Below, in pieces: positions 1 to 10,379 of a DNA stretch of 64,000 bases. The position numbers and the translations under genes are program-made. Position 1 is the stretch's first letter; the number at the start of each line of letters is the position of its first letter. Source of the stretch: Plantago major (taxonomy: Eukaryota > Streptophyta > Magnoliopsida > Lamiales > Plantaginaceae); assembly GCA_026545765.1 (NCBI GenBank), contig CM048841.1, positions 73,468,217 through 73,532,216 on the forward strand. Reading direction: 5' to 3'. Under the pieces are notes generated by a model. It worked only from the letters and a program-made list of their open reading frames with translations. It searched no databases and was not told the DNA's origin.

Positions 1-404
1 TACTAGTGTCCATAAACTCTGCCCCGGCAGCATTAAACTCCATTTCTTCGACCCGATCATTAAACTCTGCCCCAGTGGTACTTTGACCCCCAAGTTGCTC
101 ATTTTTTCTCTTCCTTCCACCCTGCCTAAATTTCTCATATGTCATGGATGGTGTTGCTTCATCACCATGATGATTCTATACCTCATACTCAGGCAGGAAT
201 CCATTACGTTTCAAGTGCTCAATTACCGCTGTAGGAGTCAAATATTGCTTGTTTCTGCATTTTTTCAATTTGCACGGGCACTTTATCAAACCCCCCTTTA
301 CACAAGCCGGATGTGTCATCACATACTTCAACCCCTTCCACAAAACTAGATTGAACTCTGCCATTAACAGTACGACAGTACATCCATGAACGATCGGGAT
401 TCAT
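1..404 (-). pseudogene. Outer CACTA transposase (TNPD-like), N-terminal piece
   Basis: Reading leftward from an ATG at 404, the peptide begins MNPDRSWMYCRT. It resembles the starts of the other transposase modules in this window (7649, 8335 and 43766, which begin MNTDRGWMY or MNSDRSWMY). This is the N-terminal transposase-associated domain of plant En/Spm transposases, with conserved Cys residues in a short CP-x-C-like stretch. The reading frame shifts near the Cys-rich part (competing frames at 176-364 and 219-404), so this copy looks broken. The rest of the gene is outside the window. Confidence 0.65.
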
Positions 405-1170
405 TGGATGATTATATAACCTGACACATCTGAATTTATTAGATCGTATTGAATTTCAACTCAATTCCAATTCATGGCTATAATTGCATTGTTAATTATA
501 ATACGTTCCAAATTTCATGAATTATATGCATTTTACATTTAAAGTTTTTTTCGTGCAATTTTTTTATATTCCCATTACAATTACCAAATTATAAATTAAA
601 AGCATTTCAATTATACGAATTATAAATTATAAATTATAAATTACGATTTACCAATTTTTTATACGAATTACCAATTTATATTCCAATCGAATGATACAAA
701 TTACCAATTTTTTTATACGAATTACCAATTTTTATACGAATTACCAATTTATGTATTATACTCCCATTACAATTACCAATTTTTTATACGAATTATAAAT
801 TATAAATTACATGCATTTTACGAATTATACGAGCCAATTATACTCCAACCACCAAAATCACTAAATCTAAATGGTCTCCAAATACTCAACCAAATCCTAC
901 AAACATCAATATACTAGAACCACTAATCCTAATAAATATGCGAAAACATCAAACTAAATACCGTACATACTACAAACATCATCCTAATAAATCAATTTCA
1001 CAATAAATCAATCAATTGCACAACCTCAAGCTTAACCCACTACTTATAATATAAGCTATATTAGCTAGTAGATGAGTTTAAAAACATACAATTGATCAAA
1101 ATTAGCAAAAATCCCAAATTTAGAAAAGTAAGGTTTTAGACTAATACCTTTAATTACGGGAAAAATAGCC
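405..1170. other. AT-rich non-coding leader of outer CACTA
   Basis: This stretch lies upstream of the outer transposase start. Between about 540 and 830 it is built of degenerate repeats of TATACGAATTACCAATTTT-like units. I see no gene in it. The equivalent position in the inner elements (about 8340-8900 and 44480-45020) is similarly AT-rich, suggesting a transcribed leader or promoter region of the transposase. No promoter motif could be assigned. Confidence 0.5.
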
Positions 1171-1364
1171 GAAGAAGGATGAAATTGAAGGGCCGCCCGA
1201 GTTCCTTGTTGAACGAGCTTCGAAAAGACTCCAAGATTGGCCGGAATGGTGGAGTTTTGGTCGGACTTCACAAATGGCGAAAATGGAGAAGGGAGAAGAA
1301 GAAAAGAGAAACAAAGAAGAAATGGGGAAGAAGAAGGGCTACTGCCCGTATTTTAGTTTGTTTT

Positions 1365-1606
1365 AGCGACGGAGCAGCTATCCGTCGCTATATAGCGAAA
1401 ATGATGAAAATGGGCTATATGGATCGCTATCCGTCGCTATATAGCGACGGATAGACTATCCGTCGTTGGATTTATTTTTTTTACTTTTAACGACGGATAA
1501 TCTATTCGTCGTTAATTTTTTATTTTCCTTTTTTATTTATTTAAAAGTCAACAAAGACTTAACGACGGATAGTCTATCCGTAAGCGACGGATATAACGAC
1601 GGATTA
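1365..1606. repeat. CACTA subterminal repeat array (outer element)
   Basis: Direct and inverted copies of the decamer GCGACGGATA and its complement TATCCGTCGC recur many times. Such arrays near CACTA ends are the known binding sites for the TNPA-type regulatory protein in Spm. The array is cut at 1606/9451 by the inner element and continues at 9454-9570. Base composition changes sharply against the AT-rich interior. Confidence 0.85.
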
Positions 1607-2025
1607 CACTACAAAAAATCTGGCCTGTAGGGACGGATAGATCCGTCGCTACAGGCCAGCTATCCGTCGCCCCAGCTCTGGCGACGGATCGGGCGACGGA
1701 TAGAAAATCCGCCCCCACAGGCTAATGGCGACGGATAACAATCCGTCGTCAATTCGCTGACAGTTGGACGACGGATTGACCAATTATTTTTTTTTTAATT
1801 CCGAAATTTAGCGACGGATAGGATCTATCCGTCGCTAAATATAGCGACGGATAGATTATCCGTCGCTATATTTAGCGACGGATAGAATCTATCCGTCGCT
1901 AAATATTTTAATTGGACTAGTGACGGAATTTGAAATTAGTCACTAATTCAAATCCTTGAATTCGTCACTAATTCCATCACTGTGAATTCCGTCACTACTT
2001 CCGTCACTATTTATTTCATATTAAT
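1607..2025. repeat. Left subterminal repeats of CACTA copy 1
   Basis: From 1625 to about 1905 there are alternating GCGACGGATA and TATCCGTCGC units, some forming near-perfect palindromes. From 1918 to 2025 a second motif takes over (GTGACGGAATT / AATTCCGTCAC). Both arrays are also present at the left end of the second copy (37860-38222), so they belong to the family. Confidence 0.85.
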
Positions 2026-2180
2026 CCCTATTTTTCGTAGTTCACCTATTTAATCAATATAATGTTCGATAATAAATCAATAATACGGAAAATGTTTCAA
2101 TGAATAAAAAAGTAATATTGAATGGAGAAATTATCCAAACAAGTGTAAATTTGAAAAAATCCGAACATACAGATACATAA

Positions 2181-4144
2181 CTAGCTATCGAGGGGTGGGG
2201 TGGGTGATGGCGGGCTGGACATGAATGCTCCATTCAGAATCAAGGCGCGTTCTCCTCCCTTCGTTCTCTGTCGCGGCGCTCCATCTCGTCCCTTTGTTGC
2301 TCCATCTCGTCCCTTTGTTGCTCCATCTCTTGAGTTAGCCGAGCAACATGTTCCCGGACCTGCGACTGCACCATTTCCGAGACCTGGTCCTGTGTGTAAA
2401 CCGGACGTCTGGACTGCTGGGATGATGATGAGGAGCACGCCGGACTAGCCAGATGCAAACCGAGGCTCCCGAGTCCATATATTCGTCCTTTCTTGTCCGG
2501 TTTGTTGACCTCTAGGAAGATGTTGTCAACTTGTTCGATTGACAACACATCACCCGTCTCGTCCTCGCCACCGAGCATCAACCTCACTGAAATCGTAAAT
2601 AGCAGATATAATGATCGATCGTTTTTAAAAAGTAACTTGTAATAGTGTACAAATATGAACTTTAAGCAACATAAACATACATGATAGACGAGGCGGCGGT
2701 CGGTCCATACCCATATACCTTGGCCTTCTTGAAGATGGCATACTTGGATGTCACCTCCCCGTGCCACTGAATCAAACCAGATCTAGTCAACAATTTATCA
2801 TCTACAAGTAATAGAGCAAAGAGACTTCATACGTACCGTAATGCTAGATTGCAAAACACATATATACGCACCGATTGATAATAATCGATGTGATGAGATC
2901 GCCTCCCAAGGTGGTGAACGGCCCTTCTGCCGTGACGATCGGGATGCCCGGTTACTGTTGGTCAAGCAACGTCTGGACATCGATTCGCCAGATGGCATCC
3001 CAAAGGGCCACTCCGTTGCATCAACTGTGGAGGATTGGGCCACCCGATCCCGAATGGCCTTCCACGTGCAGACCATATCCTCAGTTTGGATCCCAGTCGT
3101 AAACGCGCCCGGATCTGGGATCAACTCTCCGGAATGAAGTACTCCTTCTACATTCCCAATTTCATACAACATCCAAAGTCAATACATGTCCTAACAACAT
3201 AATGATATGGTGACTAACATATCACCCGAATAAAGTGTCTAACATACCACTCACATAAAGTGGCAAACATACCACTCATACATGGCTAACATACCACTCA
3301 CATTGTCCTAAAATTTACTAACACAATGGTGACTAACATATCACCCAAATAAAGTGGCTAACGCATTACCACTCACATACTGATTAACATACCACTCACA
3401 TTGTCCTAAAATTTACTAACACAATGGTGACTAACATATCACCCAAATAAAGTGGCTAACATACCACTCACATACGTGGCTAACATACCACTCACATTGT
3501 CCTAAAATTTACTAACACAATGGTGACTAACATATCACCCAAATAAAGTGGCTAACATACCACTCACATACAGTGGCTAACATACCACTCATATTAAAAC
3601 GATTATAATTACAAACAAATGAATGTCATATTTTAACTTACCTCACTCATCAAGTACTGCCCTCATGCGCCCGAGATGTGGCTCCAACACTCACCACCCC
3701 GCCGTGGCTCTCTCACCTCAGGAAGATGTCACCTAGTTTGTTGTGCACCTCCCGAGGCCATAAGCTATTGTCAATGTATAAGATACAAGAAACGAATATG
3801 CATTACATTAGTACAACAATTTATACTTGTCAACTATCATTATCAGTTATGTTTTACATATTTAAGAAGAATGTATAATACTTACTTGGCAGGACCAATA
3901 GGAAAATCACAAAAGCCGTCCCACGTGACGTTGGGATTGTTTGGATCGAATCGAGGTAGGGACAATCGTCGTGGTCGCCCTCTAGCATGTGTCCGGCTGG
4001 TAGAGCCACTTGCTCTCTCTCGCCTCGGGGTCTCAGGAATCGAGACCTTGTCACGATCTTGAGCCCTCCTCGTTCGACGGTGTCCCGACCACCACTATCA
4101 TGCGGCGTTGCGTGGGGGGACGATAGGTGGACGGCCTCTGTCAC
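2181..4144 (-). pseudogene. TNPA-like (plant Ptta/En/Spm) gene of CACTA copy 1, degraded
   Basis: Several minus-strand exons resemble the plant Ptta/En/Spm transposase family that accompanies TNPD. The 3' exon (about 2181-2590) encodes VDNIFLEVNKPDKKGRIYGLG followed by a Ser-rich stretch and a Glu/Arg-rich coiled coil (EMEQQRDEMEQQRDEMERR). Middle exons lie near 2670-2770 and 2880-3140 (TWKAIRDR, VDATEWPFG), and a 5' exon near 3880-4144. Frames change between and within exons. Relative to copy 2 there is an in-frame duplication in the coiled coil (CCCTTTGTTGCTCCATCTCGT repeated). The likely role of the intact protein is binding the subterminal repeats. It is not expected to work as written. 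Confidence 0.65.
3190..3600. repeat. 97-bp tandem repeats in a TNPA intron (copy 1)
   Basis: About four copies of a unit containing GTCCTAAAATTTACTAACAC and GTGGCTAACATACCACTCAC recur with starts near 3302, 3400 and 3496, a period of about 97 bp. Each unit also contains shorter internal repeats of GGCTAACATACCACTCACAT. The same array occurs in CACTA copy 2 at 39420-39815. It lies between TNPA exons. Confidence 0.85.
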
Positions 4145-4259
4145 GTCATCTGCAAAAAATGTAATAAATCTGATAAAAATGTGTTAGTACGAGTTATAAT
4201 ACATATGATTATAATAACACATATAATTACTCATAATACATAATATACCATTATAGTCC

Positions 4260-7200
4260 TCTAAGACTACATATTGGTCCTCGTGCGGATCAAACAACTC
4301 ATCATCCGCTTCTATGGGATCTTCGCTTGTTTATCGACATCCTCTTGTTGGTACGAGTTGGTAATCGAGTCGTCTTTCTCAATGTACTCCACTTTCGGCG
4401 AAACACGAATAGGTACATGACTAACCATTCCCCTTATCGCGTTTTCTTGGATATTCAAGAAACACCACTTGTCGTGCTTGAGTCGCCGTAATAAATGGTT
4501 CATACTTGGTTCGGTACCTCTTCTTTTGGTTCACATCAACCATTTCATACCGCTCGTTCTTCCTCGTACCTCTGGATTAGGATCATACCACTCAACGTCA
4601 AACAAGAAGGTTCGTTTAAATGGAAATCCGAATATTCAATCCTCACAATTCGTTTTAGCTTCGTGGAAATCAAACAAAGTAGCGTCTCCATACTCTTACG
4701 CACCATTAACACACACCGGAGTTGCTTGTCGCCACATGGCGTGTTACATTCAAATGTGTGGAACCTAAGGCCATTGACTATATAACTCGGAATGTGTAGA
4801 CCTTTTGAATGGACCCTCTGCGAGAGCCTTTAAGTATATGCATGTGACGTTGTTAATAGGATTCGGACATACTCTGGAACCAATGGAAATTCAGAGGAAT
4901 TTTTGAGTCAAGTAGTTCCTCTAGTGTATCCTCATCATCGAGGATTTTCTTCCAAACAACGCTTTTGAAAAAGCGCAAACATTGATTCGATGATAAGTCT
5001 ATAATTGAAGTAGAGACTTGCGTAGCTATATTAAAATTTAAATAAATGGTTGTCGACCTGCAAATAGTACCATATCTTCGTCAACCTCAAAGACAATTCG
5101 TGAGGACATAATATTGAGTGCTTTCAACTCTTTATCCGTAAGATATTCTTTCTTAGTCGCACCAAGAGGTCTCCCCGATACCACGAAGATGATAGGAAAA
5201 CTCATCATCCGCTTGAACTACTTAATGTACGCATTTGAGCGGCCTTCTTTGTCTTCGTAGGGACGTGTTCATCAAAGTAATAAGAAGAAGGTTGCGTTTC
5301 CTCTCGAATGTAGGCATTGGCAATCGAACCTTCAGTTTACCTTTGTTGTTGACATACTTCTTCAATTTCCCCAAGTACCTCTCGAATGGATACATCCATC
5401 GATCTCGAACCGGACCAAGTCTCGCTTCATGAGGAAGGTGAACCGACAAGTGCTCCATAGAATCAAACCATTTCGGTGGAAAGATACGCCGAGCTTGCAT
5501 AGAATCAATGGTATGTTCCTTTCAAGATTTTCCAACACTTTATCATGAACCACCCTTGAGCCTAAATTTTTGAAAAATAAGCTCAACTCGGTGATAGCAG
5601 ATCCATACGTGTTTGGCGAAGCTCTCGAAATGCTCTGGGATAAGCCTCTCCATGAACACATGACGATCGTGGCTCTTCATCCCATAAACCTTTGTCTTCT
5701 TCAAATCCACACACCTCTCTAAATTTGAGGCGTAATTATCTGGAAACTCAATGCCCTCACCCAATCAAACAAAATTGACCTAGAAGCGTTGTCAATTGTG
5801 TAGCGCTTTCGACCACTTACCATTCTCATCCTTCTTTGTCAACTCGGGCCTTTTACACCACGCCGACAACTCGGATCTAGACTTCGCATGGTCCTTTGTT
5901 TTTCCCTCAATGTTGCAAAGTGTATTGAATAAGTTCTCGAACACGTTCTTCTCAATGTGCATGAAATCTAAGTTGTGACGGATAAGAAGACGCTCAAGAA
6001 AAGCAAGTCCCGAAAATGCTTCTCTTCCTCCAACCACATTTTTACCAATTTTCTAGTTATGCTTCATCCACCCAAGCTCGGTCACCTTCATAAGACCCAA
6101 TCTATCAATCTCCGCAAGAATTTGTGCACCAAGAAGTCTTGTCGGGGCTTTTTTGACGACTTTATTTTTCAAGAATTGATCCTTGTTCTTCTGAACGGAT
6201 GGTCACTTTCTAGCAACCTACGATGACAATCAAACCAACAAAATTTTCCACTACCCTTCGCCTAAATGCATCAAGATCCTCCAAGCAATGTGGACATGCA
6301 TATTTCCTCATTGTTTTCCTTCGGATAGCATGGAGTACGCAGGAAGTCACTCACGGTCCAAAGAAGAGCTCTCAAGGTGAAGTTCTTTTTTCGACACATC
6401 ATATGAGGATACCATCCGTCCACAACTCGATCGGCTCCTTGATTAGGGGTTGCAAGAAAACATCCAACGTCGATCCGGATCTTTCGGCCGAGGCACCAAT
6501 GCAGTCAGAAACATGAATGGCTCCTTCATGCACTCACCGGGGGGCAGATTGTACGGTGTGAGCATAACTGGCCAACAAGAGTATTTACGTTCACTACCGA
6601 ACAGGTTAAAACCATCCGTACAAAGTCCCAAACGTACATTTCTAGATTCGCCGCAAACTCGGATATGTCTTGTCAAACGATTTCCATGCGGGTGAGTCTC
6701 ATGGATGGTCCATTCTACCACCTTCAAAGATTATCCGAGATTACTCGCCTTGTGCACCGCATTTTATCCATGAAGCACTCAAGCATACAATCTTTTCAAA
6801 CGAGGTGCTAGAGGGAAGTAACACATTTTCTTATGTGAGAGATTTTTCTTTGTCGCTTTCTTCAGCCCTCCTTGTAACGCTTGTACTGCTCTTACCACGT
6901 AACTTGCATTCTATTAGATCCGCATCCTCCTCCCAATATATCATGCACATTTTCGGACAATACTATGGTTACCACATTTCTAATCCCCATCTTTTCTTCG
7001 CTTGGTAAAAGTTGGTGGAACTAGGTTTTCTTCAGACAAAGGTCCGACATTACGCCAACCCATTCATTGAAGCTCGTTTGATTCGGCCATTAGCCTTACA
7101 ACTCATTAGCCGAGATAACAAAGACAACTCGGTGAGCTTACACCCCGAGTAAACCGCTTCCTTGATGATTCTAACAAGTCAAAGAACAATCGATCCTCGG

Positions 7201-7649
7201 ATTCGGTGGTTCCTCCACCTCCACCTCGGTTTCAATGTTGGTTGTGTCCACGAACTCCGCCCCGCAAAGATCGTGACACCATTTGTTCGACTCGAGCTCG
7301 AATAGCATCGCCTTGATTGGGATTGTTCCCGACTTGTTCATTTTTCTTCCTTCCACGTTGTCAGATTGGTCATATGTATTGGACGGTCTTGCTTCCTCAC
7401 CATGATGACTCCATACCGACACGCAGGAAGGAATCCATTTTCCTCAAGTCTCGGACTACCACTTTAGGAGTCACGTATTGCTTGTTTCAGACCTTGTTTC
7501 ATTGCACAAGGACACTTTATCAACCCATCCTTTACACAAGACGGATTTGACATTGCAAATTCAATGAAACCTTCAACCCCTTTCAGAAAACTCCATTGAA
7601 CTCTGCCATTGAGAGTACGATAATACATCCATCCACGATCGGTATTCAT
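4260..7649 (-). pseudogene. TNPD-like transposase of CACTA copy 1, degraded
   Basis: The product would be the large En/Spm transposase. Reading from 7649 leftward: the transposase-associated domain (MNTDRGWMYYRT, FAMSNPSCVKDGLIKCPC) at about 7460-7649; Transposase_21-type segments at about 5790-6730 (RKNKDQF, LIRHNLDFMHIEKNVFENLF near 5830-6000); a DUF4218-type segment at about 5220-5760 (DNYASNLERCVDLKKTKVYG, PFERYLG); and a DUF4216-type segment at about 4500-4950. Fragments fall in all three frames with many 1-5 nt indels against copy 2 (40300-43766). Such numerous frame breaks rule out a product from the sequence as given. Confidence 0.8.
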
Positions 7650-7904
7650 TGAATAATTAGATAATAACCTGACACGTTTGAATTAATTAGATCGAGGTCT
7701 TTCATTTACGGTAATAAATCAATTTCACAATAATTCAATCAATTGCTACGTAATATAAGTTATATTAGCTTCAGTCAATTGTTAAGGCATTACATAATAT
7801 AAGTTACATCAGCTTCAATTTTACCATAATGTTTGGTTTCATATATATATCAACTAATGATTACTAGTTATACAAGCCTAGAGACAAAACGGATGAAACT
7901 CCTC

Positions 7905-8335
7905 ATTCTCATGCACCCCCCTCCTCATCACTTGTGACGCTCCCTACCACAGAACTTGCATTCCAACAGATCTACATCCTCCTCCCAATACACCATGCAC
8001 ATGTTCCGACAAGCGAAGGCACTCAATAGGCGGCCCCAAACCGCCTCTCCTCCATGGAGGTATGCCATGGACGGTGCTTCCTCACCGTGATGAATCTATA
8101 CATGATACTCGGGCATGAATCCATAACGTCGCAAGTGCTCAATAATCGCAGAGGGCGTCATAAATTGCTTGTTTCCAGGTTTCAATGTGCAAGGACACTT
8201 TATCAACCCCCCAATTGCACAAACCGGATGTCCCATGGCAAACGAGATGAAACCTTTAACCCCTTCTACGAAACTCCTAGAAACTCTGTCATTTACCGCT
8301 GTACAATCGTACATCCATGAACGGTCGGAATTCAT
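7905..8335 (-). pseudogene. Second transposase N-terminal module in CACTA copy 1
   Basis: A separate ATG at 8335 opens MNSDRSWMYDCT and continues through CAIGGLIKCPC and FMPEYHV. It is paralogous to the module starting at 7649, and the sequence just upstream of both ATGs is also similar (TTAGATCG follows within about 50 bp). The inner family therefore carries two tandem copies of the transposase-associated domain. Downstream (7905-8060) it retains a WGLRAP-like/Cys-rich end. Copy 2 has the same arrangement at 44045-44462. Confidence 0.7.
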
Positions 8336-8339
8336 TGTT

Positions 8340-9060
8340 TACTTTATTTTTAACCTGAGACGTTCCAATTGATTAGATCGTATTTAATTTATTAGATCGA
8401 TTCCAATTCGGATAAGAAGATTGTAGAGGTTAATTGTTAATTATTATATGTTCCTTATAAATTAATTATTAATTAAGTGTTCATGTGTTACAAAATTGAC
8501 ATATATAATAACCATTTCAACCTCTTAGTACATATATTATATACTTAACATACATATCAAATTAACTAATTACTCTATACATATCGAATTACTACATATA
8601 TTCATATCAAATTACATACTTAACATACAAATTTATCAAATCAAAACTACATACTTCTATACTTAACAAACATATCAAATTAACTAAACTAACTATATAT
8701 ACTTAACACACAAATCAAACTAACTACATACATTCATACATACCAAACTTAACATACTACATACATTCATATCATTAATTAAACTAACTATCAAATTGAA
8801 CAAATTACATATAATTGATCAAATTAACTAAACTAACTACTACATACTTATCATATATACATATAATTGCTCAAATTAATCAAAATAAACAAAATCCCCA
8901 AATTTTAAAAACTAGGGTTTTAGCCAAAATACCTTGATTAATCGGTAGAAATCAAATTGATCGAAGAAACAAACTCCTTGTCCCACTAGCTTCGATTAGG
9001 CACCAAGATCGCCGAATAACGAACAATTCACGGAAACCAAGAGAGGAAAAGAAGAGAATG
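8340..9060. other. AT-rich leader region of CACTA copy 1
   Basis: Low-complexity AT-rich DNA with many CATACTTAACATAC-like words and no coding potential. It lies between the duplicated N-terminal module and the right subterminal array. A nearly identical stretch occurs at 44470-45190 in copy 2. A promoter for the leftward transcription unit would be expected here, but none can be pinpointed. Confidence 0.5.
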
Positions 9061-9124
9061 AGGAAGAAGAAGGAGAAGATGAAGAAAATGAGGCTCGCCT
9101 CTGCTCAAGTGAAATTAGGAAATT

Positions 9125-9450
9125 TGACACGTGTCCGTCGGCTTAAATGGCGACGGATAGGTATCCGTAAGCTATAAGGCGACGGATAATCTATCCGTCG
9201 CAGCTTTAAAAAAAAAATTTCTTTTTTTTTTTAATAAAAGTCAAACTTGGGCGACGGATAAATAGTTATCCGTCGCCCAAGTTAGCGACGGATAAGTTAT
9301 CCGTCGCTAATAAGCGACGGATAACTATTATCCGTCGCCAAACTGGGCGACGGATAGATTCCGTCGCCCAGTTTACCGATCCGTCGTTATAGGGCGACGG
9401 ATAAAATCCGTCGCCCCATAACGTCGTTTTTTCCAAGTTTTCTTGTAGTG
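9125..9450. repeat. Right subterminal repeats of CACTA copy 1
   Basis: At least ten GCGACGGATA/TATCCGTCGC units lie in direct and inverted pairs, ending in the terminal TTTTCTTGTAGTG. This mirrors the left array and matches 45250-45499 in copy 2. Confidence 0.85.
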
Positions 9451-9570
9451 TTAGCGACGGATAGGGCGAAACGTCCTATTCGTCGCTAAAATCACCGATC
9501 CGTCGTTAAGGGGCGACAGATAACTATCCATCACCCCTTTTCGTCGCTAATTTAAAGAATTCTTGTAGTG

Positions 9571-9960
9571 AAAGCAAATGAAGGAGAATGAAAAGTTGAA
9601 AAAGCTAGAAGCAAAGAAAGCTGCTGATGAAAAAGCTTCTTAAGTTTGAAAAATGACCTGCATAATTGTCTAGTTTTTACAACATATTGTCTAGTTTTGT
9701 AACTGAATTGTCTAGTTTTGTAAATGAATTGTCTAGTGTTATTATTTGTCCAGAAATTTACTCACTCAGTGTAACATAATTGTCTAGTTTTTACATTATA
9801 TTGTCTAGTTTTTACATTATATTGTCTAATTTTTACTTGACCCGTTTTTAATGAATCCGGGTCAAAAGATCTACGAAAAACCATCAGAAGCCAAGTCGAG
9901 AAAAAATGTATAATTGTCTAGTTTTAACGTTTGAAGGGGACTTTCGGGACTCTCCTATAT
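9571..9960. repeat. Coiled-coil ORF tail and TTGTCTAG tandem repeats
   Basis: Just after the outer CACTA end, 9574-9642 reads on the plus strand as a Lys/Glu-rich helix (QMKENEKLKKLEAKKAADE) ending in TAA. It looks like the 3' end of a coding region cut by the CACTA insertion. It is followed at 9664-9925 by eight TTGTCTAG words, most spaced about 20 bp and separated by T-rich spacers. Origin unknown; probably the 3' end of an older mobile element or an interrupted gene. Confidence 0.45.
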
Positions 9961-10379
9961 ATAGGGGTCTCTCGCAAAACGAACTCTTATTCAACCGTTA
10001 ATAAAAACTCCTATGTGATTCACTCTTATGTGATGGTATTGGAATATTAATATAAATGACTAGATTTCACACATCTCTACAAGTTCGAGCTTTTAAATGA
10101 CATGGAATTCTAACGTGATATTAGATCCTCCTGTTTCTGCAATTTTACTAAAGTCTAGATCCAAAAATCAATATTTTCCTGCTCAACTGGCGAATAGCTC
10201 CAGCTCGAGATTAGGGGAAAAGTCACAAAAATTTCAAAAAATCTCAAAACCCTAAAGCTCGGAGAAAGATCCCGCCAAAAACCTCAGTTCGATTCGAATC
10301 ACATCACATCACATCTCGATCTGTTGGCCAGGTCTCATTCCTTCTCTGGATCTTCTTTTCGAGCTTTTTTCTCTGCGCC

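Larger units (their letters stand above)
1607..9450 (-). mobile_element. Inner CACTA transposon, copy 1 (7.84 kb)
   Basis: The element starts with CACTACAAAAAATC at 1607 and ends with TTTTCTTGTAGTG at 9450. It is flanked by the 3-bp duplication TTA (1604-1606 and 9451-9453), the size expected for CACTA insertion. It carries subterminal repeat arrays at both ends, a TNPA-like gene and a TNPD-like transposase, both on the minus strand. It is the same family as the element at 37843-45499. Coding parts are broken by many small indels, so it looks non-autonomous as assembled. Confidence 0.92.
1..9570 (-). mobile_element. Outer CACTA (En/Spm) transposon, right part
   Basis: The right terminus at 9561-9570 reads TTCTTGTAGTG-like, the complement of the CACTA family end CACTACAAGAA. 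It is preceded by an array of GCGACGGATA-type subterminal repeats at 9454-9560. The same kind of array occurs at 1365-1606. The left terminus lies outside the window, so the element is partial. It is interrupted by an inner CACTA at 1607-9450, flanked by TTA on both sides. Its transposase start (404 down to 1) reads leftward out of the window. The 3 bp after the right end are AAA, which cannot be checked as a target duplication here. Confidence 0.8.

Noticed and set aside
1370..1610. CRISPR-like array because of regularly repeated GCGACGGATA
   Set aside because: Repeats are in both orientations, irregularly spaced and next to CACTA termini in a plant genome; they are transposon subterminal repeats.
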